From Acanthaster planci (Eukaryota > Echinodermata > Asteroidea > Valvatida > Acanthasteridae): a DNA stretch of 62,000 nucleotides. The DNA lies in assembly GCF_001949145.1 (NCBI RefSeq), contig NW_019091389.1, positions 1,657,122 through 1,719,121 on the forward strand, read 5' to 3'. Each line of letters starts with the position of its first letter. Within the stretch, counting starts at the first letter, position 1. A program made the position numbers and the translations under genes. The notes beneath the pieces were generated by a model, which was given only the letters and a program-made list of their open reading frames with translations, was not told where the DNA came from and searched no databases. This document shows, one piece after another, positions 1-12,343 of this stretch.

Positions 1-121
1 TACATGATCCACCGGGTCGCGTGCAATGCCATTTGTTATTAGGTGATCTCTTTTTCGGGTACCCGATGTTATTAAAAAACGGGTACCCGGTTCTAAAAAT
101 ACCCGCAAATGCACACCCCTA
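1..121 (-). mobile_element. hAT-like element terminus (partial)
   Basis: Read on the minus strand the segment starts TAGGGGTGTGCATTTGCGGG and then carries two copies of the palindrome CGGGTACCCG (about 57-66 and 80-89). A TAGGGGTG-type end followed by subterminal palindromes is typical of hAT terminal inverted repeats. The other end lies outside the window, so superfamily and target duplication cannot be verified. Confidence 0.4.
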
Positions 122-123
122 AA

Positions 124-292
124 GTATGGTTGGGGGGATATTTTGGTAAATGTTCAGCTACATGTTGTTGTGAACTTTATACTTGACTTTGTTGGGGCTT
201 GGGTCAATTTCCTTTTCAGTTGGATAAAAATTGTTAACATTTTCCCATTTGTCAAAAACGTATGAATTTTTTTGCGCACTCGTGAAAAGTGT
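124..292 (+). repeat. TGTGAAAA-family repeat, copy A
   Basis: This stretch aligns base for base, with small gaps, to 12347-12545. Both read GGTTGGGG, TTCAGCTACATGT, TTGTGAACTT, GATTTTGTTGGGGCT-like and ACATTTTCCCATTT in the same order and orientation. It is the left part of a dispersed repeat whose fuller copy is at 12.3-12.75 kb and whose right part recurs at 31.9-32.3 kb. It has no coding potential. Confidence 0.7.
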
Positions 293-1480
293 AGGCCTAC
301 AGAATCTATGCGGAGAATTTCATGTGTTGTGAATGGTACAGCTGACGTCTTAAATAAATTTACGTTCATCGGTACATGTGCAAGAACACCTGATCTATTC
401 CTCAGTTGTCTTAGTATTTTGTCAGGCAAAGGCCTAATGGAACTGTATTTATATTAAATAGCTTGAAAGGCTCTTATAAAGTAAAGGGGAAAAATTGATT
501 TTTTTTTAGTGATTTTTAGCAAAAGGTGTATTGTACATATGTACAGTATGCAAATGAAGTCATAACGTTTCCTCAAAACTTCACCTTGTATCCAGTTTCT
601 CTAAATTTGAACAGATTTATGTAGCCCATACATTTCAGTGGTATCCCACATCAGTTGATCATTACTAAATCGAACCAAAGTCGGAAGTAGGAGTACTCCA
701 AATGTAAATGTTATCCATATGGTACCAGTGAAAGTGAGCTTATTTCATTTCCAGTTGTTGTTTTAAAATTCTGTGCTCTACTCTTGGATTTTTAACATTT
801 TTGAATTTTTATGGTTTCATGGCTGTGACATAATGGTGCAAATTGACCTTGAAAAGGCTTGTGCCTGTTTGGCATGATTAATTTGTTTTCTCTTGCCGAA
901 GAACTTCATTGCTCCTGTCCATACAATGTGCTGCCGTTCTCTCCCATCTCAGCTGCTCACTCAGTCAGAATAACACAAACCTGTGGTCAACTACTAAGTA
1001 TGGGAATCTAATCAGGTTTGGTTAAGCTCCATGCTGAACTTTGACCACCACACACAATCCTTGGAGTTTTCAAGTGGCAATCTAATTATCTATGGATAGG
1101 TTTCCAAGCAGCCAATCTTAAATTCTGTACTTCTAAATTCAACTTTCATGTTGACTTGGATGTTTGTACATGCATTAATATTGCTACCTTCTTATACAGG
1201 TAGGTTGATACAGATTGTGATGAGACTCCATCAAATCACCAAATTAACGTTTTAATTTGTTTATTGGTGCAATTATCACTATTAGTTATGTGTATTTGAC
1301 TGGTCAACTTTCCCCTTAAAAGTCTCCTTAATGACAGCTGATGCATGTATTTTTTACTTTTCTAGGATAATTTTGCCAAACCTTTTATGGAAAGGGAGAT
1401 TTTGCTTCACCTATATGTACGATGTTAAATGTTTGTAAGGCCTTTAACATTTGGGTAGTACACAGTAGGCCTCTGCATGC
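293..1480. other. Non-coding stretch (intron or 5' flank)
   Basis: No coding region is supported; reading frames are short and resemble no known family. It is AT-rich single-copy-looking DNA with a transcription-factor motif cluster at 950-1098, listed separately. Confidence 0.6.
950..1098 (+). promoter_or_regulatory. Candidate enhancer-like cluster of E-box, RUNX and GATA motifs
   Basis: Within 150 bp lie E-boxes CAGCTG (950) and CAAGTG (1071), RUNX core motifs TGTGGT (982) and ACCACA (1047), and GATA motifs TTATCT (1086) and GATA (1095). E-box, RUNX and GATA factors often co-bind, and E proteins themselves bind CANNTG. Such short motifs occur often by chance, so this is only a place to look. 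Confidence 0.18.
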
Positions 1481-1507
1481 TGTACATGAATGTACATGTA
1501 CATGTAT
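1481..1507. repeat. TGTACATG microsatellite
   Basis: An imperfect run of the self-complementary unit TGTACATG/ACATGTAC. The same unit recurs through the whole window in short runs. Confidence 0.8.
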
Positions 1508-1512
1508 ATTAG

Positions 1513-1605
1513 TTACCACACAAGCACTTCAGCCTTGTGTAACACTGGTATATAGAACACAGATGCACTACATTATTCCATGTTCTACAAGTGCTTGTGT
1601 GGTAA
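1513..1605. repeat. Fold-back sequence, 17-bp perfect stem
   Basis: The arm TTACCACACAAGCACTT (1513-1529) is followed 59 bases later by its exact reverse complement AAGTGCTTGTGTGGTAA (1589-1605). The 59-base spacer contains GAACACAG and CATGTTC, which allow weak further pairing. This could be a small fold-back transposon remnant or a hairpin RNA; nothing shows transcription. Confidence 0.7.
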
Positions 1606-4483
1606 TGAATTTATCTTCAAGCAAACTTGACTCACAGTAAAGACTGTATAGGGGCCTATTCGGTCCGTACATGAAAAGAGAGAAAAAAATTGGACCAAAG
1701 GTGCACACGTCAAAAAGGAGTAACATCGATGTAGTGTCAAAGGTTTCATTCGCATCAATGAATTTATTGTCTTTGTTGATGTCAATTTCCTTGTTGAATG
1801 GTGTTGTCTTTAGGTATCAGCTTAGACTACATCGTAATTGCTCAAGAGTTCCTGAGTACTGAGAGTTACATACCTCACCTTCAATTGACCTTGCATCCAG
1901 ATAATCCTACCACAGTAGGTTGTTTAGGGTGCCAGGCTCAAGATTCTCAAAGGTTTCTGGTTTTTCATTTTCTGACAGATACAATTTTGAAACTCTTGCT
2001 GCTGAGTTGTTAGCCTGCAGAGTGGTTTGAGGCAGTGTTTTGGTTTTCTTGCTGTCAGTTTCTGTGGCTGAGTGAGCTGTAAAACATGTCAATTGTCATT
2101 GGAACTACATGTACGTCCATGTCCCCACAACTTTGTCCAGATTTTCCTGGCAGTAGGAATCCTGCCTTCTGTGCATTGTTGTTGAGCATGGCACATGGAT
2201 GAATGTGTAATGGAGACCTCCCTTTGTGCTTTGTGGTGCTTTGTGAATACTTCATAGGTGGATGGAAATTATTCAGTGCCTGCTTTTTATTTGAATGGTA
2301 CGTGAGTAGTGATAAAAGGAGGGGGCACATCCTAGACCACTCACCTAGCATCTTTCTCCCATTTTTCATCACACTGATGCTCAGGCATTTTCCCTGCCTG
2401 AGTTGCAGTTGATGTTATAAAGAAAATGGAATCCTAGAAGAATATGCTCCTGTATCCAGCGAAATGGGGAATTGTGTGAGCTCTTTGGTCATATTCCAAA
2501 GCCAGTCTTTGTCTTCCCAAAAAGAAGCATCATAGAAGAGTGTGGTATGAAAAGGATGATTGCTTGCTTCAATGCTCTTGTATCCGTAGTATGTATTTAA
2601 TCACTCAAGGTTTTGTTGTGCATGTACACGTGTGAACTTCAAAATGTTGCTTACTACCCACGTTCAAAATATAAAGAAGTGACTGCCCCACCCCTCGAAA
2701 AAAGCAAAACAAGTCATTATGTGACACACAAGCTTTTTCACATACACGTACCATACCTAAGAAGACAGTGCTGCATTGCGCATGAATAAGGAAGCAGAAA
2801 TTGGCTTTCATATTCACTTGTTGGCGAGTCTTCTTTTGGTGTATGTGGATGTGTGAATATAATTACGCTGAGATGTGGCATACAGTGCTAGCAAGCAGCC
2901 TCCTTGCCTGTGATGGACCAGGGCTCAGCATCATCCTTTCACCATTTCTCAGGGGATGTTTGTGTGATGGAACACAGAGTGTCAGGCTAGGCAGAAATGG
3001 CTCCATTGTGTCTCCCTACTTAATTGCTACATGTTCAAGATTGTGCTCATGTATACCCACCACTGAGTTCATACTCCTCAGATATGCTAGTGTTAGGTGT
3101 TAAACCTAATTGATATGTGGAGTATCCACTTATCGCTTAAATATTAAATAACATCAAGAGTGTGGCAACAAGAGGCTATTCATTGCACTTTCCAAGTTCA
3201 AGTCCTGTTACTTAGTGACCGTTTTGCATTTTAATGGTTTTTCGCAGTCAAATCATTCCCGACACGTTGCAAATTTCAAGGACCTAGTCATTACAAATTT
3301 ACAGGGGAAAATTCCATCCTGAAGAGTGAAATGACGAGTTGAATTATTGCCGTTGCTTATTGATGTGTAGGAGGCTCACGGATGATGGAACTTGATCAGT
3401 GTTCAATTATGCACAAGGGATAATAGCAGTGGTGCAGACTCGGGCCTCAAACCCGGCATCAACTGAGTGCATATAACTGTCACTAGCACCTTCCACTTGA
3501 CTGCACATAGCTGCCTCATAAAGACTAAAGAAAATAGGTCTGTACAGGCATTGATGTGTACATTTCTGATTTTTGTGCATTCTGCACTATTAATGTCTGT
3601 GATAAGATCTAATAGCAGAACCTCATGAAAACTCACATAAATGGCTAATCAGCTCTGTTGTATGGCACTGGCAGTTAATTCTTAACTTACATGCAGCTTA
3701 CCCATTCAAAATTCCCCATGATGTCTAAATGCAACATTGAGCTGTCCCTTCCCAAAATGACAATCATGAAGTCCTCAGTTAACCTGCTGACATATCATTT
3801 ACAGTGACATGATGTGTATTATTGAACAGGTGTTATTCATGTGGAAGTGCAGTATTTACTCCATGCATGTAGATGTGCACTGGCCAAAAAGGGAAAAAAT
3901 ACTTGCATGATAAGTCAAAACAAGAGTCAATTTTACATGTAATTGCTTTGTAAGTACAGTATGAGAAACACTACACACCTCAGTGCAGACATATTGTAAA
4001 TAAAACAGTTGCTTTGAACACGTTTTTAGTGTACCGGTAGGTATCATTGGAAATTGGTACATCCCACCTGTTTAGTGGTAAGGCAATACAGTAGTACATA
4101 ATGAAAAGAAGCTAAACTTCCATGTGCATGTACATATATGAACAAGTGGCTTTCATTATCTATGGATCACTAACTGCAATATGCTTGAAATGCTGTAATA
4201 TTAAAACAACTGTTTAATCTAAAGTACAATTTTCAGGGCTGTGAGGTGAAGAAGGGTCAAAGATAAGGTTGCATTTATTTTGTAGAATAATTGTTACTGT
4301 TCCGACTGTTGTGCATCCTAACAAGTGCAGTATTGTTGAGATGCATACACTGTATATTGTATGTACGTACATGTACATGTATTTACAGAGATATGTACTT
4401 GGCATCAGATACGTGTTCATTACTTTTATTATGGGCTTTGCCCTTGGTACACTGATGATTTAAATTGTGTTGCTCACTGTTAG
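1606..4483. other. Non-coding stretch, no gene recognised
   Basis: Open frames up to about 100 codons exist but show no family resemblance, no splice-bounded coding signal and biased, cysteine-rich translations typical of chance frames. Scattered TACATGT motifs are the only structure I see. Confidence 0.6.
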
Positions 4484-4560
4484 GTTGCCTCGGACCAGCC
4501 AGGTTAAGACATCTACACTAGTAAGCTGGAGGTCGTGGGTTGGAGTCACACATAAAATCC
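4484..4560 (+). mobile_element. tRNA-derived SINE fragment
   Basis: The segment contains GGTTAAGACATCTACACTAG, then GTAAGCTGGAGGTCGTGGG, then a Pol III B-box-like GGTTGGAGTCA (4538-4548; consensus GGTTCGANTCC). The string CTRCACTAGTAAGC is shared with the SINE copies at 59.15 kb and, on the minus strand, 50.7 kb. The A box is eroded and the tail is not clear. Confidence 0.6.
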
Positions 4561-6506
4561 TTTAGAAGGCCTTCAGAAAAAATCTAGAATGGAGGAATGA
4601 AATTGGTCAAGGTACCGATACACATGTACATTGATTAGATGCTTTCATCACCATTGTACATACATGCACATTTACAGCACCATTACCAACTGTTTATTGA
4701 AATTGCTCGGGGAAAATGCATCCTGGTACATGTACATTATGTGTGATTATGGCCAGTTTGGGTTATTTATTACATGCTTTTGTATAAATTTACTCCATTT
4801 ACATGTAACTAAAAATGACTTTCTTACACTCGAGGACATTGAAGTAATTTTATTGCATGCACAGTGCACACACTTAACCAGATAAAATGAATACAAATGG
4901 ATGTAAGATGAAGCAACCCTAGAACAGCCAGAGTAATGACTGAGATAGCAAGTCATGGAGAAATTCTCACATTTACGTGCACATATGCACATGTAAATTG
5001 TATAGTGTATGCACACACATTATACAATGTATCTTACTGCAAACCACAGTAAGCATTTAGCCTCAATTACTGGCTACATTTATAGATCTGTGAGTTGTGT
5101 AGAATATTCAATGTATTTGTATATGTGGCTGTGTTGTATTTCCATGTACCATACGTTAATTGAAAAGAATTTTCTCATGCCACTTGTAGGGAAGTGTACA
5201 TATACAGTGTATGTATTTGGTAGTACATTGTATTAGTGACCAGTTGTACTATGTTAGAGTGAGTAATTATAAGAACAAAACACATGTCACCTTAATAAAG
5301 TCTGAATAAATCCTCCCTTTACATCTCTGTACACCTAAAGTGCCGATATTTCTGACGAATTTTGAACACGTCTATTTACTGTGTGCAGCATGGCTGTACC
5401 ATGCGTTCAGATGAATAATTAAGTAACATGTGACCAATGACCCACCAATCATTTATTTAGACCTTCTGTACATGTAAGTTACAATGCATATGTAAGTATA
5501 CACTGGTACATTGTACATTAGTGATGTGTATCGTTCCTAGTTGAAGAATTTGCAACGGTAATTTTCATGTAAATTGTCAAGCCAGTTGGATAAGGTATTT
5601 GCCAGTCTCTTACCACTGTTAGAAAGTACAATCTGTTAAATAATGCATAGCAAAGAATGATAGCACTTCCTATTATACATGTACGGTACTATTGAAAAGT
5701 CACAGTGGGCGAGGATGTATGCAGATTAAATTTCTTTTTCTGTAAAATATTTTAGACAAAAGAGTGTGGGCAAAATAATAGTACATGTAATTTGTGTGTG
5801 CCACTTATGCCTAAGAGACAATGACAATGCCAGATTCACATGTAATACTATACATACTATAATACTGTACACGTGTACAGTGAACATGTTAATTTCTACT
5901 ACATGAAATATCACCACTGTGTATTCACTGGTTGAGTGGTTAAAGAATGATGGCATTTAGAAAGCAAATTGGTTTGGGTACACAGACAGCAAGTGACCAT
6001 TTTTGGAGCTGACTAGCTGAAAAGAGTGGTTTAAAACTTGATAATGATCTACATGAAGGTTTGCATCGCAAGTTTTTTTTATGTAGTAATTTTGCATTTA
6101 GGTTCTGCTTGATTTTCAAGGTTGTGTTCTTTCATTCAGTTAGTTTATTCTGTCAGGATTCAAAGAGAAAACATGGAATTTGTCTTCCCAGTGTACTGTA
6201 AAACATCATTCTAATGTTACAATTTAAAACAAAGAAATCTCCATAAAAATTGAATTTTTTTTTGTTGGAAGCGTAACATTTTTGTCAGAAGGCTCTTCAA
6301 CAGTTCTCACAAGACTTACCCATAGTTGTACATTTGTTATCTTTACAAGAAGGTTCTCCGTTGAGTTTCTTGTCAACTTGTAATATAATCTGTAGGTTTA
6401 TTAATTCTGACATTGTTACCTTATTTATGTTACACTGTACTTCATGTCTGAAGTTCAGTCATCCATTACAAAAGTTCAGTGGGATGAGTGTCTTCCAGCT
6501 TAATTA
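4561..6506. other. Non-coding stretch rich in TACATGTA motifs
   Basis: No coding region is supported. TACATGTA/GTACAT motifs are very frequent here (for example near 4625, 4732, 5470 and 5508). A lone A-box-like TGGTTGAGTGG near 5930 has no B box within tRNA distance. Confidence 0.6.
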
Positions 6507-6634
6507 CAGTGTTATAGTTAAGACCTTGAAGTCTGAGGACCAAGACCTTGAAGTCCAAAACCTTGAAGTCTGAGGTCTGGAAGTCCAACCCTGGGAAGTC
6601 CAAGACAGGGAAGTTTGAGATCAAGACTGAGACC
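6507..6634 (+). mobile_element. TE terminus CAGTGTTATAG with GACCTTGAAGTC array
   Basis: CAGTGTTATAGTTAAGACC begins at 6507 and is followed by an irregular array of GACCTTGAAGTC, GAGGACCAAGACC and GGAAGTCCAAG units. The element at 34145 begins CAGTGTTGTAGGTCTCGAGACC and also runs into GGTCTT/GGTCTC repeats. I infer the same transposon family, of which only one end is kept here. CAGTG-type ends are common in hAT elements. Confidence 0.45.
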
Positions 6635-6957
6635 TACGTATGATAAATTGGTTGAGTGGTAAAAGTCACTTGCTTACACTGCAGTACATGTACACTCTAA
6701 AATGATTGGAGTGGCCCTCGATGAGCTTTTCCTCGGCAATTACAAAAATCAGGCTTTTCCTCCATTCTTTAATCTCTTGGCATTTACTCATCCTCAGGGA
6801 AACTTCATGTATGTGATATCAATTGTATTGACTTATTTTTGTGATCACATAAGACTTATACAAAAAGAGACTTGCAAGTCAATATTTGTGGGTTAAGGGA
6901 AGAGTGACAGAGATTATCAGTACTTTTTCAAATGACTCCTGTAGCATACAATCAATA

Positions 6958-7000
6958 CACATGTACATATACATGTACATACTGGTATATGTACATGTAG
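6958..7000. repeat. TACATGTA microsatellite
   Basis: An imperfect run of ACATGTACAT/GTACATGTA units, interrupted by CTGGTATA. Confidence 0.8.
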
Positions 7001-8749
7001 TTCAATTTTTACTTCAGTAAAACATGGACATGTACAAGTTCCAGTAGATCTCCTGAGAGTGATGGAAGATCTCCAGAAATTTGAAGTTGAGTACGGGTTG
7101 TACCATGTGGCTGACATCAGTATGGCAGTAGTCATGGTGTAGACCTTTTGTTCACTTTACTCTTTAACCTTGAACTTAAAATGTAAGTCAATTGTGTATT
7201 AGGACAAATGGAATACTTGATTGCAGTAAGACCACCCTTGTGATAAAATGGAATGTTGCTATTCCCAGGGTCTTGATCAAGTGAGAGATGTTAAGACTGT
7301 TTTTACTGCATCGCATGTAGCTTTAGTTGCATAAAATTTGAGATCTGTGAATTCTTTGTGGAGATGCATTTACATGTATGCTGTATTATAATGGATCTGT
7401 TCATGAACATGAAAATATTGATGGTTACAATTGTATATCAACAATATCATTGTCTAGAATGCCCATGGTATGGAACACACACCAACAATTGTCATTGGAG
7501 TCTGTACTCTTTTCAAGGGTGCTAGATACCCAGTTGAAACAGTCACTCCAACAGACACTCTCCTCTTTGCAGGTGAAGGGTTAACAGTGAAATTATGAGA
7601 AGTAAAAGTCAAGTATGTACATGTACATTCAAATAGCACAGTCTGTACAGTACGTGTTCATGTAGCGGTATGGATGTACCCAAACCTTCTTTTGCTGTTA
7701 CTGTTTAATGGACTATTTATTGACATGTGAACAGTGATACATGTACTTGAGTTTTAAAGGAAAGAAATATCGAATGGTGGATGTACATGTGTACCCTCCT
7801 GTACATGTATGCATAAAGTATTTGACTCTGAATTAAGGAGTCAAAATGTTTTCTCTCTGCTTTGTTCATGCTCCAAAATTACAAGAAGTGTCCTAATTTA
7901 AGAAATTAATTTTTTTGTTTATGGACATTTTGTATTTGTACCATATACATAAAAGTATACGAATATGAATTAATTTTAAAAACCCCACATTTATTTGTAA
8001 AATCATGCTCCTTGACAGTATGAAGAGCTGTTTTTGCATTTAAATTGTGATATACAACATGTTCATGTAATAACGTCACTATAATCAGATAATGGAGGGT
8101 ACACTGAATATTCACCTGTACGAAACATTCCCTTTGACTCCCAAACTCTACATAAATATGTACATGTACTGTATACACCTGTGTTGGCTAACAGTAAAAG
8201 TAAGGAACATTTAAGTCTTACACATCAACAAACAAACCGTTGAGATGGTATCATTGATAACATAAAGTAAATGCACATGTACATGTAGCATGCTAAGACA
8301 ATCACAGTAGACTAGCTGCTTTTGCAAACGTATGCACCTTGGTTAAATGGAAAATCTCACCCTTTTGAATCACTATGACTCAAAATAACTTTTAGAAAAC
8401 AGAAAATGCATAGAAATCTTCGATCAAAATTTTGATAGATTAGACGGTTTTCAACACCACGTGTGGAAAATTTTATGTTATTGAGTCTAGACATTTACTA
8501 TTGTGAGTCTAGTGCTATAGATTGGCTCATTGTCTTTTTGTTATTACTTGCAATGTAGCAGTGGAAACTAATTTCATGAGCCTTTTCCATGTAAAAGTTG
8601 AGTAAAAGCTGATACACTGAGCTCTTCAAATTCACATGAATATGAATGAATGAATTCTCCATACTAACACACTATACATGTAGCTACCATTTACATTGTA
8701 CCTTGTGATACAGGGCAAGCTTTTGCTTACATGTACATGTACTAGTAGT
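7001..8749. other. Non-coding stretch, no gene recognised
   Basis: Only short chance frames are present. Several isolated TACATGTA motifs occur, for example at 7617-7630 and 8273-8289. No repeat boundary could be set. Confidence 0.6.
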
Positions 8750-8989
8750 TGGGTCATTCCATGAGGTTGGGACACAATTTGTGATGGTGTCCGTGTTAAT
8801 CCAAAACTTTTACCACCTGTCATGACCTGGAGTAGGTTATGTACTCTGTAAAAATAGCACACACCTCTGTATTCAGCTTTGCAAGATGTATTTATAACAA
8901 TGCCAGTTTGGAATCCACATGCAGGGAAATAACTGTTTATTTTGTGGAACCCATGTAACAATTGTGCCCCAACCTCATGGAATGACCCA
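8750..8989. mobile_element. 240-bp MITE with about 30-bp terminal inverted repeats
   Basis: The left end reads TGGGTCATTCCATGAGGTTG, and the reverse complement of the right end gives the same bases. The match continues as GGACACAATTTGT against GGGCACAATTGT. The interior has no transposase, so this is non-autonomous. I see no clean target duplication. The end motif TGGGTCATTCCA resembles TGGGTAATTCCA of the element at 51272, which suggests related families. The apparent minus-strand reading frame across it is a by-product. Confidence 0.8.
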
Positions 8990-9100
8990 GACACCTTGAA
9001 TCAATACACTGTTTTTCATGGATAAGAAGGACAGAAAGGAACCAGACCATTCCAGAGATGATGGTTGCTGTGCAAAAGCTTGCCACGAATCACAAGGTAT

Positions 9101-9205
9101 AGCAACAGTGTCTTTAGTTTGGGGTATTCAAATGGTTAGGTTTATGTGCAGTCAGAAAAATCAGTGTACCAACTTTTATTCAAATTTAACTCACAAAGGC
9201 TTGTT
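9101..9205 (+). repeat. Dispersed repeat, copy 1 (pair with 43420-43523)
   Basis: The order of blocks GCAAC, CTTTAG, ATTCAAAT, TTTATTCAAA, TAACTC and CAAA(A)GGCTT matches 43420-43523 with similar spacing over about 105 bp. It is an old interspersed repeat of unknown class with no coding frame. Confidence 0.55.
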
Positions 9206-11446
9206 GTATTCTACACGTTGCTTTTGATTTCACGCATTGGGAAGAAAATGGGATGTAGTAAGTCCGACATCAAGAGAATAACCTGAAAGATGAAACGTGG
9301 AAGAAAAGGGACATCAATTAATTGATGTACAAAAACAATGGACAGATTACAGTGTTATTTTTTTTAACTTGATTTTTTAGGTGAAACATAGAAGTGTTGG
9401 CCGAAAGAGCCTTAGACAGACACATTAGTAAGGTGGGCTGCCACAAATTTGAAAGCATTGAGGCTGGTGGCAACAGCATCAGAAAGTCTTCTTTTTTTAC
9501 CAAATGACTGCTACATGTATCAAACAGTTCTGAGGGTCCCAACTTCTAGATCTTGTTCAAGATTCTGTAGTACATCAAGGCATATTTTTCACTGTGATAT
9601 CATTGCCCTCAGCCTCAAGGCTTGATTATCTCTTACTTCCTATTTTATGTTGGCCATTTTTTGGTTATTTTGTGGGTTGAAGAGATTGTTTTCCTAACAT
9701 TCTCTGTGTGTGGACTCTCACATGTATCATTCTCAAAATGGTGTCAAGAGTGATCTTGCAGTAGTTTGTAGGTGTATGCAAGGCAGATGATTGACCGTAT
9801 GAGACCATGACCAATAATATCCTTCCTGTAGGGGCCTAGGATTGTCTGAATCACCCCGGGGGACCTCAGCAGGCTCAAATGAACAAACATTGGCAAGCTT
9901 CCAGTCATTGAGTACAGACAAGCATCAATCCAATTATAGACCCAATTAAATTTTCTTTATGTTTGTTTTTTCTGTAAATATTGAAGGTGCAGCACTCATT
10001 GTTCAGTTTAAACTTTCATATAAATTAACAGTATACACATGTAGCAATCAATAGGTTTGCTACATATTTAAACGAAAACCATTTCTTTAAACAATGTAAA
10101 ATATTACAATTGTTTAGGGACCACGAATTACATTTGTTTTTTTTAGACAGCTCTTTCAAATTTCAAAACACTTTATTTTTTTTTAATGTTTCAAGTAAGC
10201 AGGCACAATTAAGTAAATGTGTTATGCCCTCAATCTATTACCCTAGTCATTATCCCACAGTAGATGCAGTTTAAAGATACTTTTAAATTACTGGTTCTTT
10301 CACCGGAGTGAAACAAAACAAAGGTCAGCCTAGAACTTAGCCTGGCTCCTGCATGGATTGAAGCCAGTTAACATTCTTTGTAAACTGGGCCTAATGGTAC
10401 CAGTCGCATAATGTGAACTGCGTATTTTATTCACTTTGTTCTCAACTCTATTTAGGTGCATTCAAGGTACATGTCCATGTCCAGTCAACTCGTCCAGTGC
10501 AGATCTCTGGCAAATGCAACATTCTGATGACATTGCATGATGATCAATAATTCCACTGTAACATCAATATCAGTGCACATTTTGTATGAGGTCAAGCGAA
10601 CTTGATTAAATTTATTTAATCAACTGCACCCCCTCAAAAAAAGAGAGAAAAAAACAAATACCAACATTTTGAAAAAAGAAAAACTCAACTTGTTTTACTG
10701 TGATACTGTCTTCACTATGAACCATTAAAATGCATTTGATTTTGATTTTTGAGATCAAAGGATCACAGTGTAAAATGTGATGCACTCTATAACTTCGACC
10801 CAAACCAGCAAATTATAAAGTTTCTAAATCTGCAGTTACAGAGTCCAATCAGAATTTGGAAGTATTAGAATTACTGGGTAAAAGAACTTGTCAAAAAAGA
10901 GTTGTTTTCTGTAATATCACATATCCATTGTTGATGAGGTTTTGCAATATGCACATGTGGCATGAATTTTGCAGAATTGATACCTACATGTAGCCCTCTT
11001 TACTTTGTCCCTGACAAAAATGATGTCAATAAGTTTTGCTGAAAAGCATTGAAAGTTTCATGGTTACACTTACAGTAACTTACTGAAATTTGTACATCAA
11101 AATACAAGAATAAGACGTGGACTCTCTTGGTTTTACTACCGGTACATTGACATAGTAATAATAGTTGCTAGGATGCCAACAAATATGATTTTGTTCCCTG
11201 GTCTAGCCATCAATAATTGGGTTGCTTGAATCACAGGGCACAGACAGAGAAAGAAGGAGGCCTAAATGTATTTGTTCAAGCAAAGCTGTGCAAATGAACC
11301 TGTCATGAGCAGCATTTTCACTCCTTTTGCCCTGGGACGACATTGAAGGGGCAAACTCTGTCCGCCTTGCCTTGTCTTTTGTGTATGGTGGGTGGGTGTG
11401 TGCAGAATATATCCCAAATATTCTTGTCAGCATAACTCAAATATTT
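9206..11446. other. Non-coding stretch, no gene recognised
   Basis: No frame resembles a known protein. It is AT-rich with several poly-T/poly-A runs. An isolated CTACCGGTAC appears near 11137. I found no paired termini. Confidence 0.6.
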
Positions 11447-11880
11447 TGCATATTTTTGGTCTGTAGGTTGCTTTTGGTAATTATAAGACACCTATTGCAT
11501 TAGGGCTGAAAGTCAAGGTCACAGGTGCGAAAACAGTAGAAATCTTGTCAGCTCGATATCTTGAGAAAAGCATCACATACATGTACGAAGTTCATATTTT
11601 GTTTGTAGATTGCGCTGGGTAATACTAGTTGGAAGCCTTTTGCATTGAGGCTGAAAGGTCAAGGTCACCATGACTGAAACAAAAAATCTTGTCAGTGAAA
11701 TAATTTTAGAAAAACTTTTCGTAGGAGCCCTAAATTAAGTTTGTCCATAGTTTTGGTATAGTACTCCCAATAAACCTGGCATTTAAGCCTGGAAGGTCAA
11801 TGGCAAATGTCACAGTGGCCACATCAAATATTGTTTGTGATCTGAAATTAGGGATCATTAATTTTTGCACGAATGGACTG
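11447..11880 (+). repeat. Degenerate tandem repeat, about 140-147-bp unit, carrying TCAAGGTCA
   Basis: Three diverged units begin near 11453 (GGTCTGTAGGTTGC), 11602 (TTTGTAGATTGC) and 11738 (TTTGTCCATAG). Units 1 and 2 share the order gene-free TTTTGGTAAT/GGGTAATACT, CCT..TTGCATT, GGCTGAAA, GTCAAGGTCAC and AATCTTGTCAG. Unit 3 keeps GGAAGGTCAATGGCAAATGTCACAG. TCAAGGTCA (11513, 11659) equals the binding motif of ERR/SF-1-type nuclear receptors, and 11656-11667 is AGGTCAAGGTCA, a direct repeat without spacer. Function is untested. Confidence 0.6.
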
Positions 11881-12343
11881 GGTTTGAGTTGCCCGAACTC
11901 TTCATCGAAATTTCTGTGAAAAAGGTAAAGTTTTCTTGAAGTTTGGTCCACTAAAAATGAGCCTGTTTTTCAAGTGGAATTTTAGAGGCTTTCTTGTACA
12001 TCTACAAGAAACAGGGTATAATTTTTGAAGAATGGGTCAGAAACACCATAGAAAGATTGAGGTTTGATCGTGAATGTGGGTGCATTGAAGTGCACCTTGA
12101 TTTTCTGAATGGCGGTGGCCGGGCGTGCGTGCATGGCAGCCGGTCAACATGGCGTCTGCACGCAATAGCCTCACATGTGCCGCGGTACACAAACAGATAC
12201 GGACTGCCTTCTGAGATTTTGTCTGTGGTAATCACTGCTTTATATTGCTACTTTTCCAAGATAAATAACAAGTATTGTGATTTGGTGGCTCTTCTGACTT
12301 TGTTCTCAATTCTTACTAAAGATTTGTACATTCAAACACAAAT
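11881..12343. other. Non-coding stretch between repeats
   Basis: A 149-codon frame (11994-12443) crosses the border into the TGTGAAAA repeat and has no recognisable domain, so I treat it as chance. The part 12110-12190 is GC-richer than its surroundings. Confidence 0.5.

Noticed and set aside
5925-5945. A-box-like TGGTTGAGTGG near 5930, and another at 6649
   Set aside because: No B box at the proper distance, so neither a tRNA gene nor a supportable SINE.
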